Shown piece by piece: positions 34,212 through 43,276 of a stretch of DNA of 64,000 nucleotides. Source of the DNA: Streptomyces sp. QL37 (GTDB lineage Bacteria; Actinomycetota; Actinomycetes; Streptomycetales; Streptomycetaceae); assembly GCF_002941025.1 (NCBI RefSeq), contig NZ_PTJS01000001.1, positions 1,116,001 to 1,180,000 on the forward strand, read 5' to 3'. The notes under the pieces are model-generated. The model had not been told where the DNA came from. It saw only the letters and a list, made by a program, of their open reading frames with translations, and ran no database searches. Every line of letters starts with the position of its first letter. Position 1 is the stretch's first letter. The translations under genes were made by a program, and so were the position numbers.

Positions 34212-35748
34212 GGGGGCTCTCCTCTGCGTTCTCTGCGTGCTCGGTGGGGTCGGTCACAGGCGCGGCGCTGACGGCGAGGGCCATCACGGCGTCCTGGGTG
34301 GCTTCGTGGGCGGACAGTTCCCCGGCGATGCGGCCCTGGGCCATGACCAGGACCCGGTCGCTCATGCCGAGGACCTCGGGCAGGTCGCTGGAGATCATCA
34401 GGACGGCGTGACCGGAAGCCGTCAGCTCGTTGATGAGCTGGTAGATCTCGACCTTTGCCCCGACGTCGATGCCACGCGTCGGCTCGTCGAGGATCAGCAC
34501 CCGGGTGTCGGCCAGGAGCCACTTCCCGATGACGACCTTCTGCTGGTTGCCGCCGGACAGGGTGCGGACGTGCTGGCCGAGCCCCGCCATGCGTACGCCG
34601 AGCTGCTCGGCGATGCGGGCGGCGGCGGTGCGCTGCCCCTTGACGTCGACGATTCCGGAGCGGGTCGCCGAGCGGAGGGTGACGAGGCCGAGGTTCTCCT
34701 GGACGGAGGCGTCGAGCACGAGACCCTGGCCCTTGCGGTCCTCGGGGACGAGGCCGATCCCGGCGCCCATGGCGGCGGTCACGTCGTGCTTGCCGAGCCG
34801 CTCGCCGCGTACCTCGACGGTTCCCGCGTCGTAGGGGTCGGCGCCGAAGACGGCGCGGGCCACCTCGGTACGTCCGGCTCCGACGAGTCCGGCGAGGCCG
34901 ACGACCTCACCGGCCTTCACGTCGAAGCTGATGTCGTGGAACACCCCGTCGCGGGTGAGTCCGCGCACGGAGAGCAACGAAGTCCCCGTTTCCGGGCGTT
35001 CGCGCGGGTACTGCTGATCGATGCTGCGTCCCACCATGAGCTGGACGAGCTCCGCCTCCGGTGTCGAGGCGGGCACCTGGTCGATGCTGCGGCCGTCGCG
35101 CAGGACGGTGACGCGGTCACCGAGGGCGGCGATCTCGTCGAGGTGGTGGGTGATGAAGACGATGCCGACGCCGTCGGCACGCAGCTGCCGCACGATCGCG
35201 AAGAGCTTGTCGACCTCCCCGGAGGTGAGGACCGCGGTCGGCTCGTCCATGATCAGGACGCGCGCGTCCAGGCTGAGCGCCTTCGCGATCTCGACCATCT
35301 GCAGCCGGGCGATGCCCAGTTCGCGGACTCGGGCCCGAGGTGAGATGTGGAGGCCGACACGGCGCAGGAGCACCTCGGCATCGGCCTCCATGCGCCGGCG
35401 GTCGATCATGCCGAAGCGGCGGGGCTGGCGGCCGAGGAAGATGTTCTCGGCGACCGTCAGATCGGGGACCAGGTTGAACTCCTGGTAGATCGTGGCGATC
35501 CCGAGCCTCTCGGCGTCCTGCGCCCCGTGGATGCGCACCTCCTCGCCGCGGGCGAAGATCCTTCCGCGGTCCGGGCGGTAGGCACCGGAGAGCATCTTGA
35601 TGAGGGTGCTCTTGCCCGCGCCGTTCTCACCGAGCAGGACGTGCACTTCGCCGCCGCGCAGGTCGAAGTCGACGCTGTCCAGGGCGACGACACCGGGGAA
35701 GGTCTTGCGTACGCCTTCGATGCGCAGCAACTCGACTGATTCGCTCAC
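34201..35748 (-). CDS. rbsA: Ribose ABC transporter ATP-binding protein (two ATPase domains)
   Basis: A 515-residue tandem ATPase. The first domain has Walker A LLGENGAGKSTL (residues 40-48 for GENGAGKST) and Walker B VLIMDEPTAVL; the second has GLVGAGRTEVAR, LSGGNQQKV and LILDEPTRGIDVGAK. As in other sugar importers of this family, the second Walker A is degenerate. GTG at 35748 overlaps the rbsR stop (GTGA). It powers the RbsCB fusion downstream. Confidence 0.93.
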   Translation of the reverse strand: MSESVELLRIEGVRKTFPGVVALDSVDFDLRGGEVHVLLGENGAGKSTLIKMLSGAYRPDRGRIFARGEEVRIHGAQDAERLGIATIYQEFNLVPDLTVAENIFLGRQPRRFGMIDRRRMEADAEVLLRRVGLHISPRARVRELGIARLQMVEIAKALSLDARVLIMDEPTAVLTSGEVDKLFAIVRQLRADGVGIVFITHHLDEIAALGDRVTVLRDGRSIDQVPASTPEAELVQLMVGRSIDQQYPRERPETGTSLLSVRGLTRDGVFHDISFDVKAGEVVGLAGLVGAGRTEVARAVFGADPYDAGTVEVRGERLGKHDVTAAMGAGIGLVPEDRKGQGLVLDASVQENLGLVTLRSATRSGIVDVKGQRTAAARIAEQLGVRMAGLGQHVRTLSGGNQQKVVIGKWLLADTRVLILDEPTRGIDVGAKVEIYQLINELTASGHAVLMISSDLPEVLGMSDRVLVMAQGRIAGELSAHEATQDAVMALAVSAAPVTDPTEHAENAEESPRGH

Positions 35749-36761
35749 TCGTTGCTCCCGGGGGTGGAGGTGCGCTCGCCGCAGGAGCTGCGTACGACGA
35801 GGCGGGCGGGCAGGGTCACGGACTGCGGGGGCCGGCCCTCGACGATGTCGATCAGCGCGCGCACGGCGGCTCGGCCGAGATCGCCGGTCGGCTGGGCGAT
35901 CGCGGTGATCGGCGGGGCGGTATGGAGGAACCACGGGATGTCGTCGAAGGCCGCGATCCCGATGTCCTCGGGGACGCGCAGGCCGCGTGCGCGGATCGCG
36001 TCCAGGGCGCCGAGCGCCATGAGGTTGTCGGCGGCGAACACGATCTCGGGCGGTTCGGGCAGCGACAGGAAGCTCTCGGTCGCGCGCCGGCCGCTGTCGG
36101 CCTGGAAGTCACCCTGCCCGATGTAGGCGTCGGGCAGAGCGAGTCCGTGGGCCCGCATCGCCTCCCGGAATGCCTCGACCCGTTCGTTGCCGGTGGTGGT
36201 GGCGGCCGGGCCCGCGATGATGGCGAGCCTGCGGTGGCCGAGGGCGTACAGATGGGCGACCAGGTCCTGGATCGCCCGGTGCCCGTCCGCGCGCACGACG
36301 GGGATGTCCACCCCGGGAATCCAGCGGTCGACGAAGACCATCGGAGTGCCGGTGCGTGCGACGTCCAGCAGCAGCGGGGAGTCGCCGTCGGCGGGCGAGA
36401 CCAGGAGCCCGTCGATCCTGCGGTCCAGGAGCGTACGGACGTGGTGGTCCTGCTGTTCGAGCCGCTCGTCGGCGTTGCCGATGATCACGCTGTAGCCGAG
36501 CCCCCGCGCCTCCTCCTCGACGGAACGGGCCAGCGCGGTGAAGTACGGATTGAGTACGTCACTGATGACGAGGCCGAGCGTGCGTGTCTGGTCGGTGCGC
36601 AGCGAGCGGGCCACGGCGTTGGGCCGGTAGCCGAGGGCGTCGACGGCGGCGAGGACGCGTCTGCGCGCGTCCGGGCTGACGGAGGGATGGCTGTTGAGGA
36701 CGCGTGAGACCGTGGCGACAGAGACTCCTGCCTGGGCCGCGACATCCTTGATGCCCGCCAT
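35745..36761 (-). CDS. rbsR: LacI family repressor of the ribose operon
   Basis: A 338-residue LacI regulator. Helix-turn-helix and hinge at residues 4-60 (IKDVAAQAGVSVATVSRVLN), then a periplasmic-binding-like sensor domain (LGLVISDVLNPYFTALARSV; AFDDIPWFLHTAPPITAIAQ). It heads the operon it probably represses; ribose or a phosphate derivative would be the inducer. ATG at 36761 has a perfect AAGGAGGTGG. Two ideal LacI operators lie 56-91 bases upstream. Confidence 0.9.
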   Translation of the reverse strand: MAGIKDVAAQAGVSVATVSRVLNSHPSVSPDARRRVLAAVDALGYRPNAVARSLRTDQTRTLGLVISDVLNPYFTALARSVEEEARGLGYSVIIGNADERLEQQDHHVRTLLDRRIDGLLVSPADGDSPLLLDVARTGTPMVFVDRWIPGVDIPVVRADGHRAIQDLVAHLYALGHRRLAIIAGPAATTTGNERVEAFREAMRAHGLALPDAYIGQGDFQADSGRRATESFLSLPEPPEIVFAADNLMALGALDAIRARGLRVPEDIGIAAFDDIPWFLHTAPPITAIAQPTGDLGRAAVRALIDIVEGRPPQSVTLPARLVVRSSCGERTSTPGSNE

Positions 36762-36816
36762 TTCCGGACCACCTCCTTGTGGTTTCCGTGACCCTCGAGA
36801 CCAGCGGAACGGGCCG

Positions 36817-36830
36817 TGGAATCGATTACA
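36817..36830. promoter_or_regulatory. LacI operator, rbs promoter, site proximal to rbsR
   Basis: TGGAATCGATTACA matches the LacI-family consensus TGnAAnCGnTTnCA at every fixed position. It sits 56 bp upstream of the rbsR ATG. Confidence 0.82.
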
Positions 36831-36838
36831 CGAGAGAT

Positions 36839-36852
36839 TGGAATCGATTACA
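36839..36852. promoter_or_regulatory. LacI operator, rbs promoter, distal site
   Basis: A second exact copy of TGGAATCGATTACA, 22 bp from the first (two helical turns), so two dimers could bind the same DNA face cooperatively. The rest of the 622-bp stretch from 36853 to the next gene at 37475 shows no gene and no feature that I can support. Confidence 0.82.
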
Positions 36853-37474
36853 CGGCCGAAAACAACCCTCGCCCCCTGTCCGAGACCTGATCGTGACACG
36901 AGGCCCGGGGTGGCACGCCGGGAGACGGGCGCACACCTGCGCAGCCGGGGACGCGCAAGCCCTGCCCGTCGGCCGACCCGCCCGCCACCGGCGACGGGAA
37001 AGGCCTCCCGGGGGGTCGTTAATCGTGTCCGGAAACAGCCCTCCGATTATTCGGCGCGGTTGGCCGAAAACCCTCCGCGCCAACTCATTCGACATCCCGG
37101 ACTCTCTCCGATAAAGCGAGAGCCGCCCCTCGGAGTGCTCCAGATGAACCCGATTCGCATGCGCTCACGGATTTCAGCCACACCTATTCGGACAGGCGCG
37201 CCGAACCAGCGGGGGCGGGCCCCGGATTCGGGCGAGCACCTGATGTGACCTGGCCCTCATCGTTACGCCCGATCGCACCCCGGATGCGTCCCGCATGACG
37301 AGACGGAACGCGATCCGGAGGACTCATTTCCCATTCGAAGGTTTTTCGGCGCAGGTCGCTTCACCCTTTCGCTCCTCGACTTTCACACTCTTCACAGACG
37401 GTTAACCTGGCAGGAATTTGCGCCTGTTAGCGTCTTCGCCAGATGCTGGTGAGGGAAGTACGGGAGGGGTCGAG

Positions 37475-37906
37475 GTGCGGGATAAGACGGCCCGGTTCCT
37501 GCTCTCGGCGCTGACCGCGATCCTGTTGGCCTTGCAATTCCCGGCCCCCTCCGCATCCGCCTTCGCCCAAGGCGCTCACAGCGCTCGGGAACCCTCCTCC
37601 GGCTCGCCGGAAGCCCACGCGCCCGGCCTCGAGAGCCAGGGGGCGCCGTCCCGGAGCGGGGAGGAGAAGTACGCCCCGTGCGGGCCGCCGGCCGACGAGC
37701 GGGACCCCAACGGTCTCCTTCGCGCCCGTGACCGGCACCGCACCGCGCTCCAGTCCGCGACCGAGACCCTCTCGCGCTGCCTGGTGGCGGGTGACACCGC
37801 GGGCAGGCCTCCCCCTGTTCCACTCGTCGCATCGGCCGACACCCACCGCACGTCGAGATCCTCCGCCTCGCACTCCCCCGCCGCACTCCAGGTGTTCCGC
37901 TGCTGA
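37475..37906 (+). CDS. Small secreted hypothetical protein
   Basis: A 143-residue protein with a signal peptide (RFLLSALTAILLALQFPAPS, cleavage probably near ASAFA). The mature part is Pro/Ser/Arg-rich with three cysteines (YAPCGPP, LSRCLVA, terminal RC) and no family I know. GTG at 37475 has GGGAGGGG upstream. It lies 144 bp before the carbonic anhydrase gene; a link is unproven. The disordered composition lowers confidence that it is translated. Confidence 0.55.
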   Translation: MRDKTARFLLSALTAILLALQFPAPSASAFAQGAHSAREPSSGSPEAHAPGLESQGAPSRSGEEKYAPCGPPADERDPNGLLRARDRHRTALQSATETLSRCLVAGDTAGRPPPVPLVASADTHRTSRSSASHSPAALQVFRC

Positions 37907-38050
37907 GCCGAGCCGCTGCCCGCACGGACCTCGCCCGCACGATCCGCCCCGTCAGGGCGGCATGCGGTCGTACCGCCGTGCCCGCACGCGCCTCCGTTCT
38001 CGTACGTACACCGACGCGCCTTCATCGGCGCGCCAGGAGGAACAACTGGT

Positions 38051-38641
38051 ATGCAACCCCTCATCGATCACGCCCGATCCTTCCGCGAGCAGTGCACGGA
38101 GCGCCCTGAGGAGTTCGCTCGACTGGCCCACGGCCAGTCCCCGCAGGTCCTCTTCATCACCTGCTCGGACTCCCGGGTCGTCCCCACCCTCATCACCGGT
38201 GCCCGGCCTGGTGAACTCTTCGAGCTGCGGACCGCCGGCAACATCGTCCCCCCGTACACATCGGGACAGCCCACGAGCGAAGCAGCCACCGTGGAGTACG
38301 CGGTGGAGGTGCTCGGGGTCACGGACATCGTCGTCTGCGGTCACTCGCACTGCGGTGCCGTCGGCGCCCTGGTGCGCGGTGACGACCTGACCGCAGTGCC
38401 CGCGGTGCGCGACTGGCTCACCCACTCGACCCCCCGGCCCGAAGGAGCGGTGGAGGACCCCGCCGTCGCCGAGGCGGTGCGGAACCACGTGCTGGCACAG
38501 CTGCTGCGGCTGCGCTCCTACCCCTGTGTCGACAGGGGTCTGACAGGGGGGCAGCTACGGCTGCACGGATGGTTCTACGAGGTCCACACGGGAGCCGTGC
38601 TGACACACGACGCGTCCTCCGACACCTTCCAGACGCTGTGA
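38051..38641 (+). CDS. Beta-class carbonic anhydrase
   Basis: A 196-residue zinc enzyme interconverting CO2 and bicarbonate. Zinc ligands and dyad are visible: C38, D40 and R42 in TCSDSRVV, and H98 and C101 in VCGHSHCGAVG. ATG at 38051 has AGGAGG upstream. The SulP gene begins at its stop codon or 8 bp later, so the two are co-translated and should handle inorganic carbon together. Confidence 0.93.
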   Translation: MQPLIDHARSFREQCTERPEEFARLAHGQSPQVLFITCSDSRVVPTLITGARPGELFELRTAGNIVPPYTSGQPTSEAATVEYAVEVLGVTDIVVCGHSHCGAVGALVRGDDLTAVPAVRDWLTHSTPRPEGAVEDPAVAEAVRNHVLAQLLRLRSYPCVDRGLTGGQLRLHGWFYEVHTGAVLTHDASSDTFQTL

Positions 38642-38649
38642 GGGCCGGC

Positions 38650-40137
38650 ATGGACCGCCGAACCGCGTTTCCCCATCTGCGGCAGGACTTCACCGCCTCC
38701 CTCGTCGTCTTCCTCGTAGCCCTGCCGCTGTGCGTGGGCGTCGCCGTGGCCTCCGGTGTACCGGCGGAGCTGGGGCTGATCACCGGCATCGTGGGCGGCC
38801 TCGTCACGGGCGTCATGCGAGGCAGCAGCCTCCAGGTGTCGGGTCCGGCCGCCGGTCTGACCGTGCTGGTCTTCGAAGCCGTCCGGAACTTCGGACTCGC
38901 CGCGCTCGGAGTGATCGTGCTGGCCTCCGGTCTGCTTCAGCTCGCCATGGGTGCGCTGAAGCTGGGGCGCTGGTTCCGGGCCATCTCGGTCTCGGTCGTC
39001 GAGGGCATGCTCGCCGGTATCGGGCTCGTGCTCATCGCGGGCCAGCTCTACGCGGCGGCCGGACTGGAGGCGCCGGCGTCCGGCCTGGGCAAGATAGCCG
39101 GACTCCCCGGGGCCCTCGCCGAGGCCGCCGTCAGCGCCGAGGCGCTCACGTCGCTCGCCGTCGGTGCCGGAACCGTCGCGGTGATGGTGCTGTGGAAGCG
39201 CATGCCGGAGCGGGTGAGGGCGGTGCCCGGCGCTCTCGCCGCGGTCGCCCTGGCCACGCTCGCCTCCTTCGTGTTCAGCCTGCCCGTCGCCGCCGTCGAG
39301 GTACAGGGTCTTCTCGGCGCCGTCCAACTGCCCGGGTTCGAGGCCCTTGGCCAGCTGGCGAGCGTGAGCGTGCTCGGGACGGTTCTGGCATTCACGCTGA
39401 TCGCCTCGGCCGAAAGCCTGTTCAGCGCGGCTGCCGTGGACCGGCTCCACGACGGGCCGCGCACGCAGTACGACAAGGAGCTGATGGCCCAGGGAACCGG
39501 TAACGCCGTGTGCGGGCTGCTCGGCGCGCTACCGATGACCGCGGTCATCGTGCGCAGCTCGGCCAATGTCCAGGCGGGCGCGAAGACCAAGGCGTCCCGG
39601 GTCCTGCACGGCGTGTGGCTGCTGCTCTTCGCGGCGCTGCTGCCGTCGGCCCTAGGGCTCATCCCGCTGCCTGCCCTGGCCGGGATCCTCGTCCACGCGG
39701 GCTGGAAGCTGATCCCTCTGCGCACCGTCGCGACGCTGTGGCGCACACACCGGGGCGAGGCGCTCATCCTGGTGGCCACGGCCGTGGCCATCGTCACGGT
39801 GAACATGTTCGAGGGCGTCCTGATCGGCCTGGCCCTTTCGGTGGCCAAGACCGCCTGGGACGCCTCGCACGTCACCCTGGACGTCATCGACAAGGGAGCG
39901 GGCCCCGTCCAGGTGTACCTGTCGGGGAACGCGACGTTCCTGAGGCTGCCGAAGATTCTCGACAGCCTGGAGGACCTCCCCCAGGACCGGCCGGTCGAAC
40001 TGGACCTGTCCGGCCTGCACCACCTGGACCATGCCTGCCGTACGGCGCTGGAGAACTGGGCGGCGCGGCACAGTTCTCCCGGCACCGAACCCGTGCAACT
40101 GACCGGACCGGGCGCGGTGAAGGCCGTCTCCGGCTGA
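38650..40137 (+). CDS. SulP family anion transporter (likely bicarbonate)
   Basis: A 495-residue SulP permease. It has 10-12 hydrophobic helices with the family start (FPHLRQDFTASLVVFLVALP) and the SGPAAGLTVLVFEAV block, plus AESLFSAAAVDRLHDG in the core. The C-terminal ~80 residues form a short STAS-like region (PVELDLSGLHHLDHACRTAL). Fusion or coupling with carbonic anhydrase marks bicarbonate-type SulPs. ATG at 38650 is used; a GTG at 38638 overlapping the carbonic anhydrase stop would add four residues. Confidence 0.88.
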   Translation: MDRRTAFPHLRQDFTASLVVFLVALPLCVGVAVASGVPAELGLITGIVGGLVTGVMRGSSLQVSGPAAGLTVLVFEAVRNFGLAALGVIVLASGLLQLAMGALKLGRWFRAISVSVVEGMLAGIGLVLIAGQLYAAAGLEAPASGLGKIAGLPGALAEAAVSAEALTSLAVGAGTVAVMVLWKRMPERVRAVPGALAAVALATLASFVFSLPVAAVEVQGLLGAVQLPGFEALGQLASVSVLGTVLAFTLIASAESLFSAAAVDRLHDGPRTQYDKELMAQGTGNAVCGLLGALPMTAVIVRSSANVQAGAKTKASRVLHGVWLLLFAALLPSALGLIPLPALAGILVHAGWKLIPLRTVATLWRTHRGEALILVATAVAIVTVNMFEGVLIGLALSVAKTAWDASHVTLDVIDKGAGPVQVYLSGNATFLRLPKILDSLEDLPQDRPVELDLSGLHHLDHACRTALENWAARHSSPGTEPVQLTGPGAVKAVSG

Positions 40138-40150
40138 CGCCGTGCACGCT

Positions 40151-40180
40151 CCGGCCGCGGGCCTTCGGGCCCGCGGCCGG
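40151..40180. terminator. Strong terminator hairpin with TTCG loop after the SulP gene
   Basis: CCGGCCGCGGGCC (40151-40163) pairs perfectly with 40168-40180 around a TTCG tetraloop, 13 bases after the SulP stop. No T-run follows. It ends the carbonic anhydrase-SulP operon. Confidence 0.75.
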
Positions 40181-40319
40181 GGCGGACGCGGCGGCCTCGG
40201 CAGCCCCGTGGGCCCACGGGGGCTCCAGGGGCGCTCGTACGCGGTGCAGGCACGCACCGGGGCACGGAAAGCCGACGGGGTGAGGGAGCCGACGTGACGG
40301 ACCCACGACGGGCGGTCCG

Positions 40320-42275
40320 TCATTTCTCCGCGATGTGTCTCGCGATGTTCTTGGCGGCGGTGGCTGTGAGCGCTTGCGCGGTGGCGCAGAGCCGCGAGGG
40401 TGACTGCGGGGCGTGCACGGTCAGCTGGAGGTGCTCGACGATGGAGTCGCCATGGGGGTTGGTGTACGTCCGGTGCGGGAAACGTACGACGCAGCTGTCA
40501 TCGCCGGCCTCCTGCGGGGACACGAATCCTCGTGTCCCGGCGATGTCCTCGGGCTCGCCGTCGTCCTTGAGTGAGTTGTCCCGGCTGTACTCCACCACGA
40601 CGTCGCTGTCCCCGTCTGCGTCGGACCATTCGCAGTTCCAGGAGGCGAAGCCCGGCCGCCCGTCGCGCGCGCCGACGCCGGGGACGTGCCGGAGCGCGGC
40701 GGCATCGAGCAGCGTGCAGGCGTCGATCAGGGCCAGTGAGTTCGCGGCCGGCTCGGTGGAGCGCCGGGGTACCGGGCCGTCAGCCAGTACGCCTACCGCG
40801 TAGTCGGTGGCGGCGTCGGCCAGTTCGCACAGGTTGGGCGCCGGGGTGTCCCACTGTTTGCCGATGATCTGGATCTGTTGGCGGTCGGCGGTGGCGATGA
40901 CGCGTACGCAGGCGTCTTCCTCCCGGGGGAACGAGGCGACCTCGACGTTTCCGACCGTGCGGACGGGTACGCCTTCGAACGCGGCCGGTTCCGCGTCCAG
41001 GTAGACCTGTGCCTCGGCGACGTCGATGCCGTTCCTCCCCACCAGGACGTCACACCGGTTGATTTCCCCGTAGTCCGCTGTCAGCCGTGTTCTGCCGAAG
41101 CGGCTCAGCGAGGCGGAGTCGAGCAGCCCGCAGGGGTCCGCCCGGCGGGCGTCGCCGATCGTGCCCGGTTCTCCCGTGGCGGCCGGGGACTCACCGTCGT
41201 CCCGGCCCTGGAAGACGAGATCGGAGAGCAACGGCGCCACCAGAGCCGCCAGCACCGCCAGCGCCAGCGCCAGCGCGATCGTCCGCGGACTGAGCACCCC
41301 GCGCAGATACCCGAGCAGCCGGCGGACATGACGTCGGAGAACGGACACCGGTGCGCGACCTCTGCCGGTGTCCCCGGTCGGCGGGAGGACCGGGGGCTCA
41401 AGGGCATCGGTGGCTTCATCGAGGCTGTTCAGGGCCTGCTCGCGTTCCTCGGCCTCGCCGGCGATGAGCTCCAGCACCCGGTCGTAGCTCGCGAGGTCAC
41501 CGTCCCGGCCGAGGACGATCTCCCGCCGGGCGGGGAACGCGCGCTCCAGCGTGCTGTCGCTGTTCTCGTCGGGACGCCGAGCGGAGCGAGCGGCCCCGCG
41601 GCGCAGTCTCTCCGATTCGCGGCGGGCCTCCTCCGCCTCCTTCAGCAGTGCCTTCTGGACCCGTTGGGCGATGCCCAGGTGCCGGTGGGTCCGTTCGAGC
41701 TCCCTCTCGGTGCGCTCCAGGCGCAGCCGGGCCTCGTCCAGGCGCTGTTCGGTCTGGGCGCGGTGCAGGGCACGACCGGCGTCGCGCTGTTCGGTGAGGT
41801 CGCGTACGGAGGTCTCCGCGCGGGCGCACATCGCCATCAGCAGCGCGATGACGGCCCGGGCGCGCTGTCCGGCCTCGTGAGCCTCATCGAGCTTCACCCG
41901 GGTGTCCGCCAGGAGCTGGTGGACCGCGGTCAGTTCACGGTCCACGCCCTGCGATTCCCCCGCGCCGCCCCTGGCGCGGGAGGCCCGTGCCTCCGCGGTG
42001 GCCTGCCGGTGCAGCACCTTGGCGCGGGCGAGGTCCTGCTCCCGCTTCCTGGCGTCCGTGCCGCACGCGTACTCGACCACCTGGCTCAGAGTGTAGGAGG
42101 GGATCACCGTCGAGCCGTTCAGGTACTGCGCCCACACGTTCCTGCCTCCGGGGAAACGGTGGGCGAAGGAGCGGGCTGTCGTCAGGTCCCCGCGTGAGCC
42201 CAGCTCCAACAGGAACTCCGCCAGCTCGTTGGCCTTCGGCCCGCCGACCAACCTCCTCGGCCGTCCTGCCGGCAT
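40320..42275 (-). CDS. Coiled-coil membrane protein with two DUF3558-like extracellular domains
   Basis: A 651-residue protein of unknown role. Residues 1-75 look like the HTH-like N-terminus found on many Streptomyces signalling proteins (LAEFLLELGSRGDLTTARSF, YLNGSTVIPSYTL). A long coiled coil covers about 76-230, one membrane helix 332-354. Outside, two domains start alike: DPCGLLDSASLSRFG (from ~380) and DACTLLDAAALRHVPG (from ~510), each with a later Cys pair, as in DUF3558 lipoproteins. It could carry a signal across the membrane. ATG at 42275 has GGGGGAG upstream. Confidence 0.65.
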   Translation of the reverse strand: MPAGRPRRLVGGPKANELAEFLLELGSRGDLTTARSFAHRFPGGRNVWAQYLNGSTVIPSYTLSQVVEYACGTDARKREQDLARAKVLHRQATAEARASRARGGAGESQGVDRELTAVHQLLADTRVKLDEAHEAGQRARAVIALLMAMCARAETSVRDLTEQRDAGRALHRAQTEQRLDEARLRLERTERELERTHRHLGIAQRVQKALLKEAEEARRESERLRRGAARSARRPDENSDSTLERAFPARREIVLGRDGDLASYDRVLELIAGEAEEREQALNSLDEATDALEPPVLPPTGDTGRGRAPVSVLRRHVRRLLGYLRGVLSPRTIALALALAVLAALVAPLLSDLVFQGRDDGESPAATGEPGTIGDARRADPCGLLDSASLSRFGRTRLTADYGEINRCDVLVGRNGIDVAEAQVYLDAEPAAFEGVPVRTVGNVEVASFPREEDACVRVIATADRQQIQIIGKQWDTPAPNLCELADAATDYAVGVLADGPVPRRSTEPAANSLALIDACTLLDAAALRHVPGVGARDGRPGFASWNCEWSDADGDSDVVVEYSRDNSLKDDGEPEDIAGTRGFVSPQEAGDDSCVVRFPHRTYTNPHGDSIVEHLQLTVHAPQSPSRLCATAQALTATAAKNIARHIAEK

Positions 42276-42450
42276 GGTCCGCTCCCCCTGGTCTCGCCGG
42301 TTGTCCGCCACTGTCCGGCATTGTCCTGCGCCTGCAACTGCCTGACCTGCACTGATACATTCCGTGGCCACCGGAAAATCAGGCCGCCCGCCATGGTTCC
42401 CCGCAAGCCGCCCCTCGCACGGGGCACTTCACCACCGGGAGAACCACCCC

Positions 42451-42612
42451 ATGAAACTCGCCCCGCTCTCCGACTTCCTCCTCCACGACGTCCTGGGCAA
42501 CCTGGCCGCCGCCGCCCTGATCGCCCTCTCCGTCCGGGCCCTCGGCAAGATCAAGCACCGCGCCGCCCGGACGCACAACCCCGGCCACCACTCCGGCCAC
42601 GACGCCGACTAG
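42451..42612 (+). CDS. 53-residue membrane-associated hypothetical protein
   Basis: A short protein, MKLAPLSDFLLHDVLGNL followed by one hydrophobic helix (AAAALIALSVRAL) and a His-rich polar tail (HNPGHHSGHD). ATG at 42451 has GGGAGA upstream. It resembles small predicted membrane peptides of Streptomyces; function unknown. The region from 42613 to 42928 shows no gene that I can support. Confidence 0.5.
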   Translation: MKLAPLSDFLLHDVLGNLAAAALIALSVRALGKIKHRAARTHNPGHHSGHDAD

Positions 42613-42928
42613 CCACCTGCTGGAACGAACCCACCGCCGCGCCGGCCCCACCGCGTTGTCTACGGCAATCCGCTTCACGGCGCAGCCCCTTCCTCCGAGG
42701 TTCACCAGAAGGGATTCCGCGCCCATGTCAGCGATGGGGGCTGTGGGGCGGTCGGCGGCCGTGCGTACGGGCCACGTCGGGGACCATGAGCCGGAGAAGG
42801 AGTCGAGTGCGCCGATAGGACGTGGCACCGACCGGCGCGAGAGCGGGAGGGGCCCGCAGGTGCTGTGGGGCAGGTCAGACCCGGGACCGGCGGACCGGAC
42901 CCCGCCGGACGAGAAGCCGGACACAAGA

Positions 42929-42966
42929 AGAACTCCCAGCCCGGACGAGTCCGTGCTGGGAGTTCT
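42929..42966 (-). terminator. Terminator of tRNA-Leu
   Basis: AGAACTCCCAGC (42929-42940) pairs exactly with GCTGGGAGTTCT (42955-42966); the loop holds a second small stem (CGGAC/GTCCG). On the reverse strand it lies 34 bases beyond the tRNA and is followed by TCTTCTTGTGT, a fair U-rich tail. Confidence 0.78.
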
Positions 42967-43002
42967 GTGAAACTGCCTGGGTAATCGCGTGGATACCCTT
43001 GG

Positions 43003-43087
43003 TGTCCGAGGGGGGACTTGAACCCCCACGCCCGATAAAGGGCACTAGCACCTCAAGCTAGCGCGTCTGCCATTCCGCCACCCGGAC
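43003..43087 (-). tRNA. tRNA-Leu (anticodon GAG)
   Basis: The reverse strand folds as a class II tRNA. Acceptor GTCCGGG (43087-43081) pairs with CTCGGAC (43010-43004). The anticodon loop is CTTGAGG with GAG, reading CTC/CTT. There is a long variable arm (GCCC/GGGC) and a T-loop GTTCAAGTCC. The discriminator is A, and CCA is encoded at 43002-43000. Confidence 0.95.
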
Positions 43088-43276
43088 AAGGTGTCTGTCG
43101 TCCCGGGGTGTTCCCCGTGGCGACAAAGAAAACAATACCAGGGGTTTGGGGTGCCTCTCACCTGCGTTTTCGGTGGTCAGTGCGGTGCGGGCAGCCCCAG
43201 GCCGCCCTGAGGTCGGCTTGCGCACGTTCCGTGGCGTGCCGCGTACGCGGAGTCGCGTCGGACTACCTTCGCGGGC

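Noticed and set aside
37413..37434. ECF-sigma-like promoter GGAATT...CGTC before the small secreted protein
   Set aside because: The spacing of 12 bases is too short for the usual 16-18 base ECF spacing.
43000..43087. tRNA-Leu as an integration site for a mobile element
   Set aside because: No integrase, no partial second copy of the tRNA 3' end and no phage or ICE genes are visible around it.
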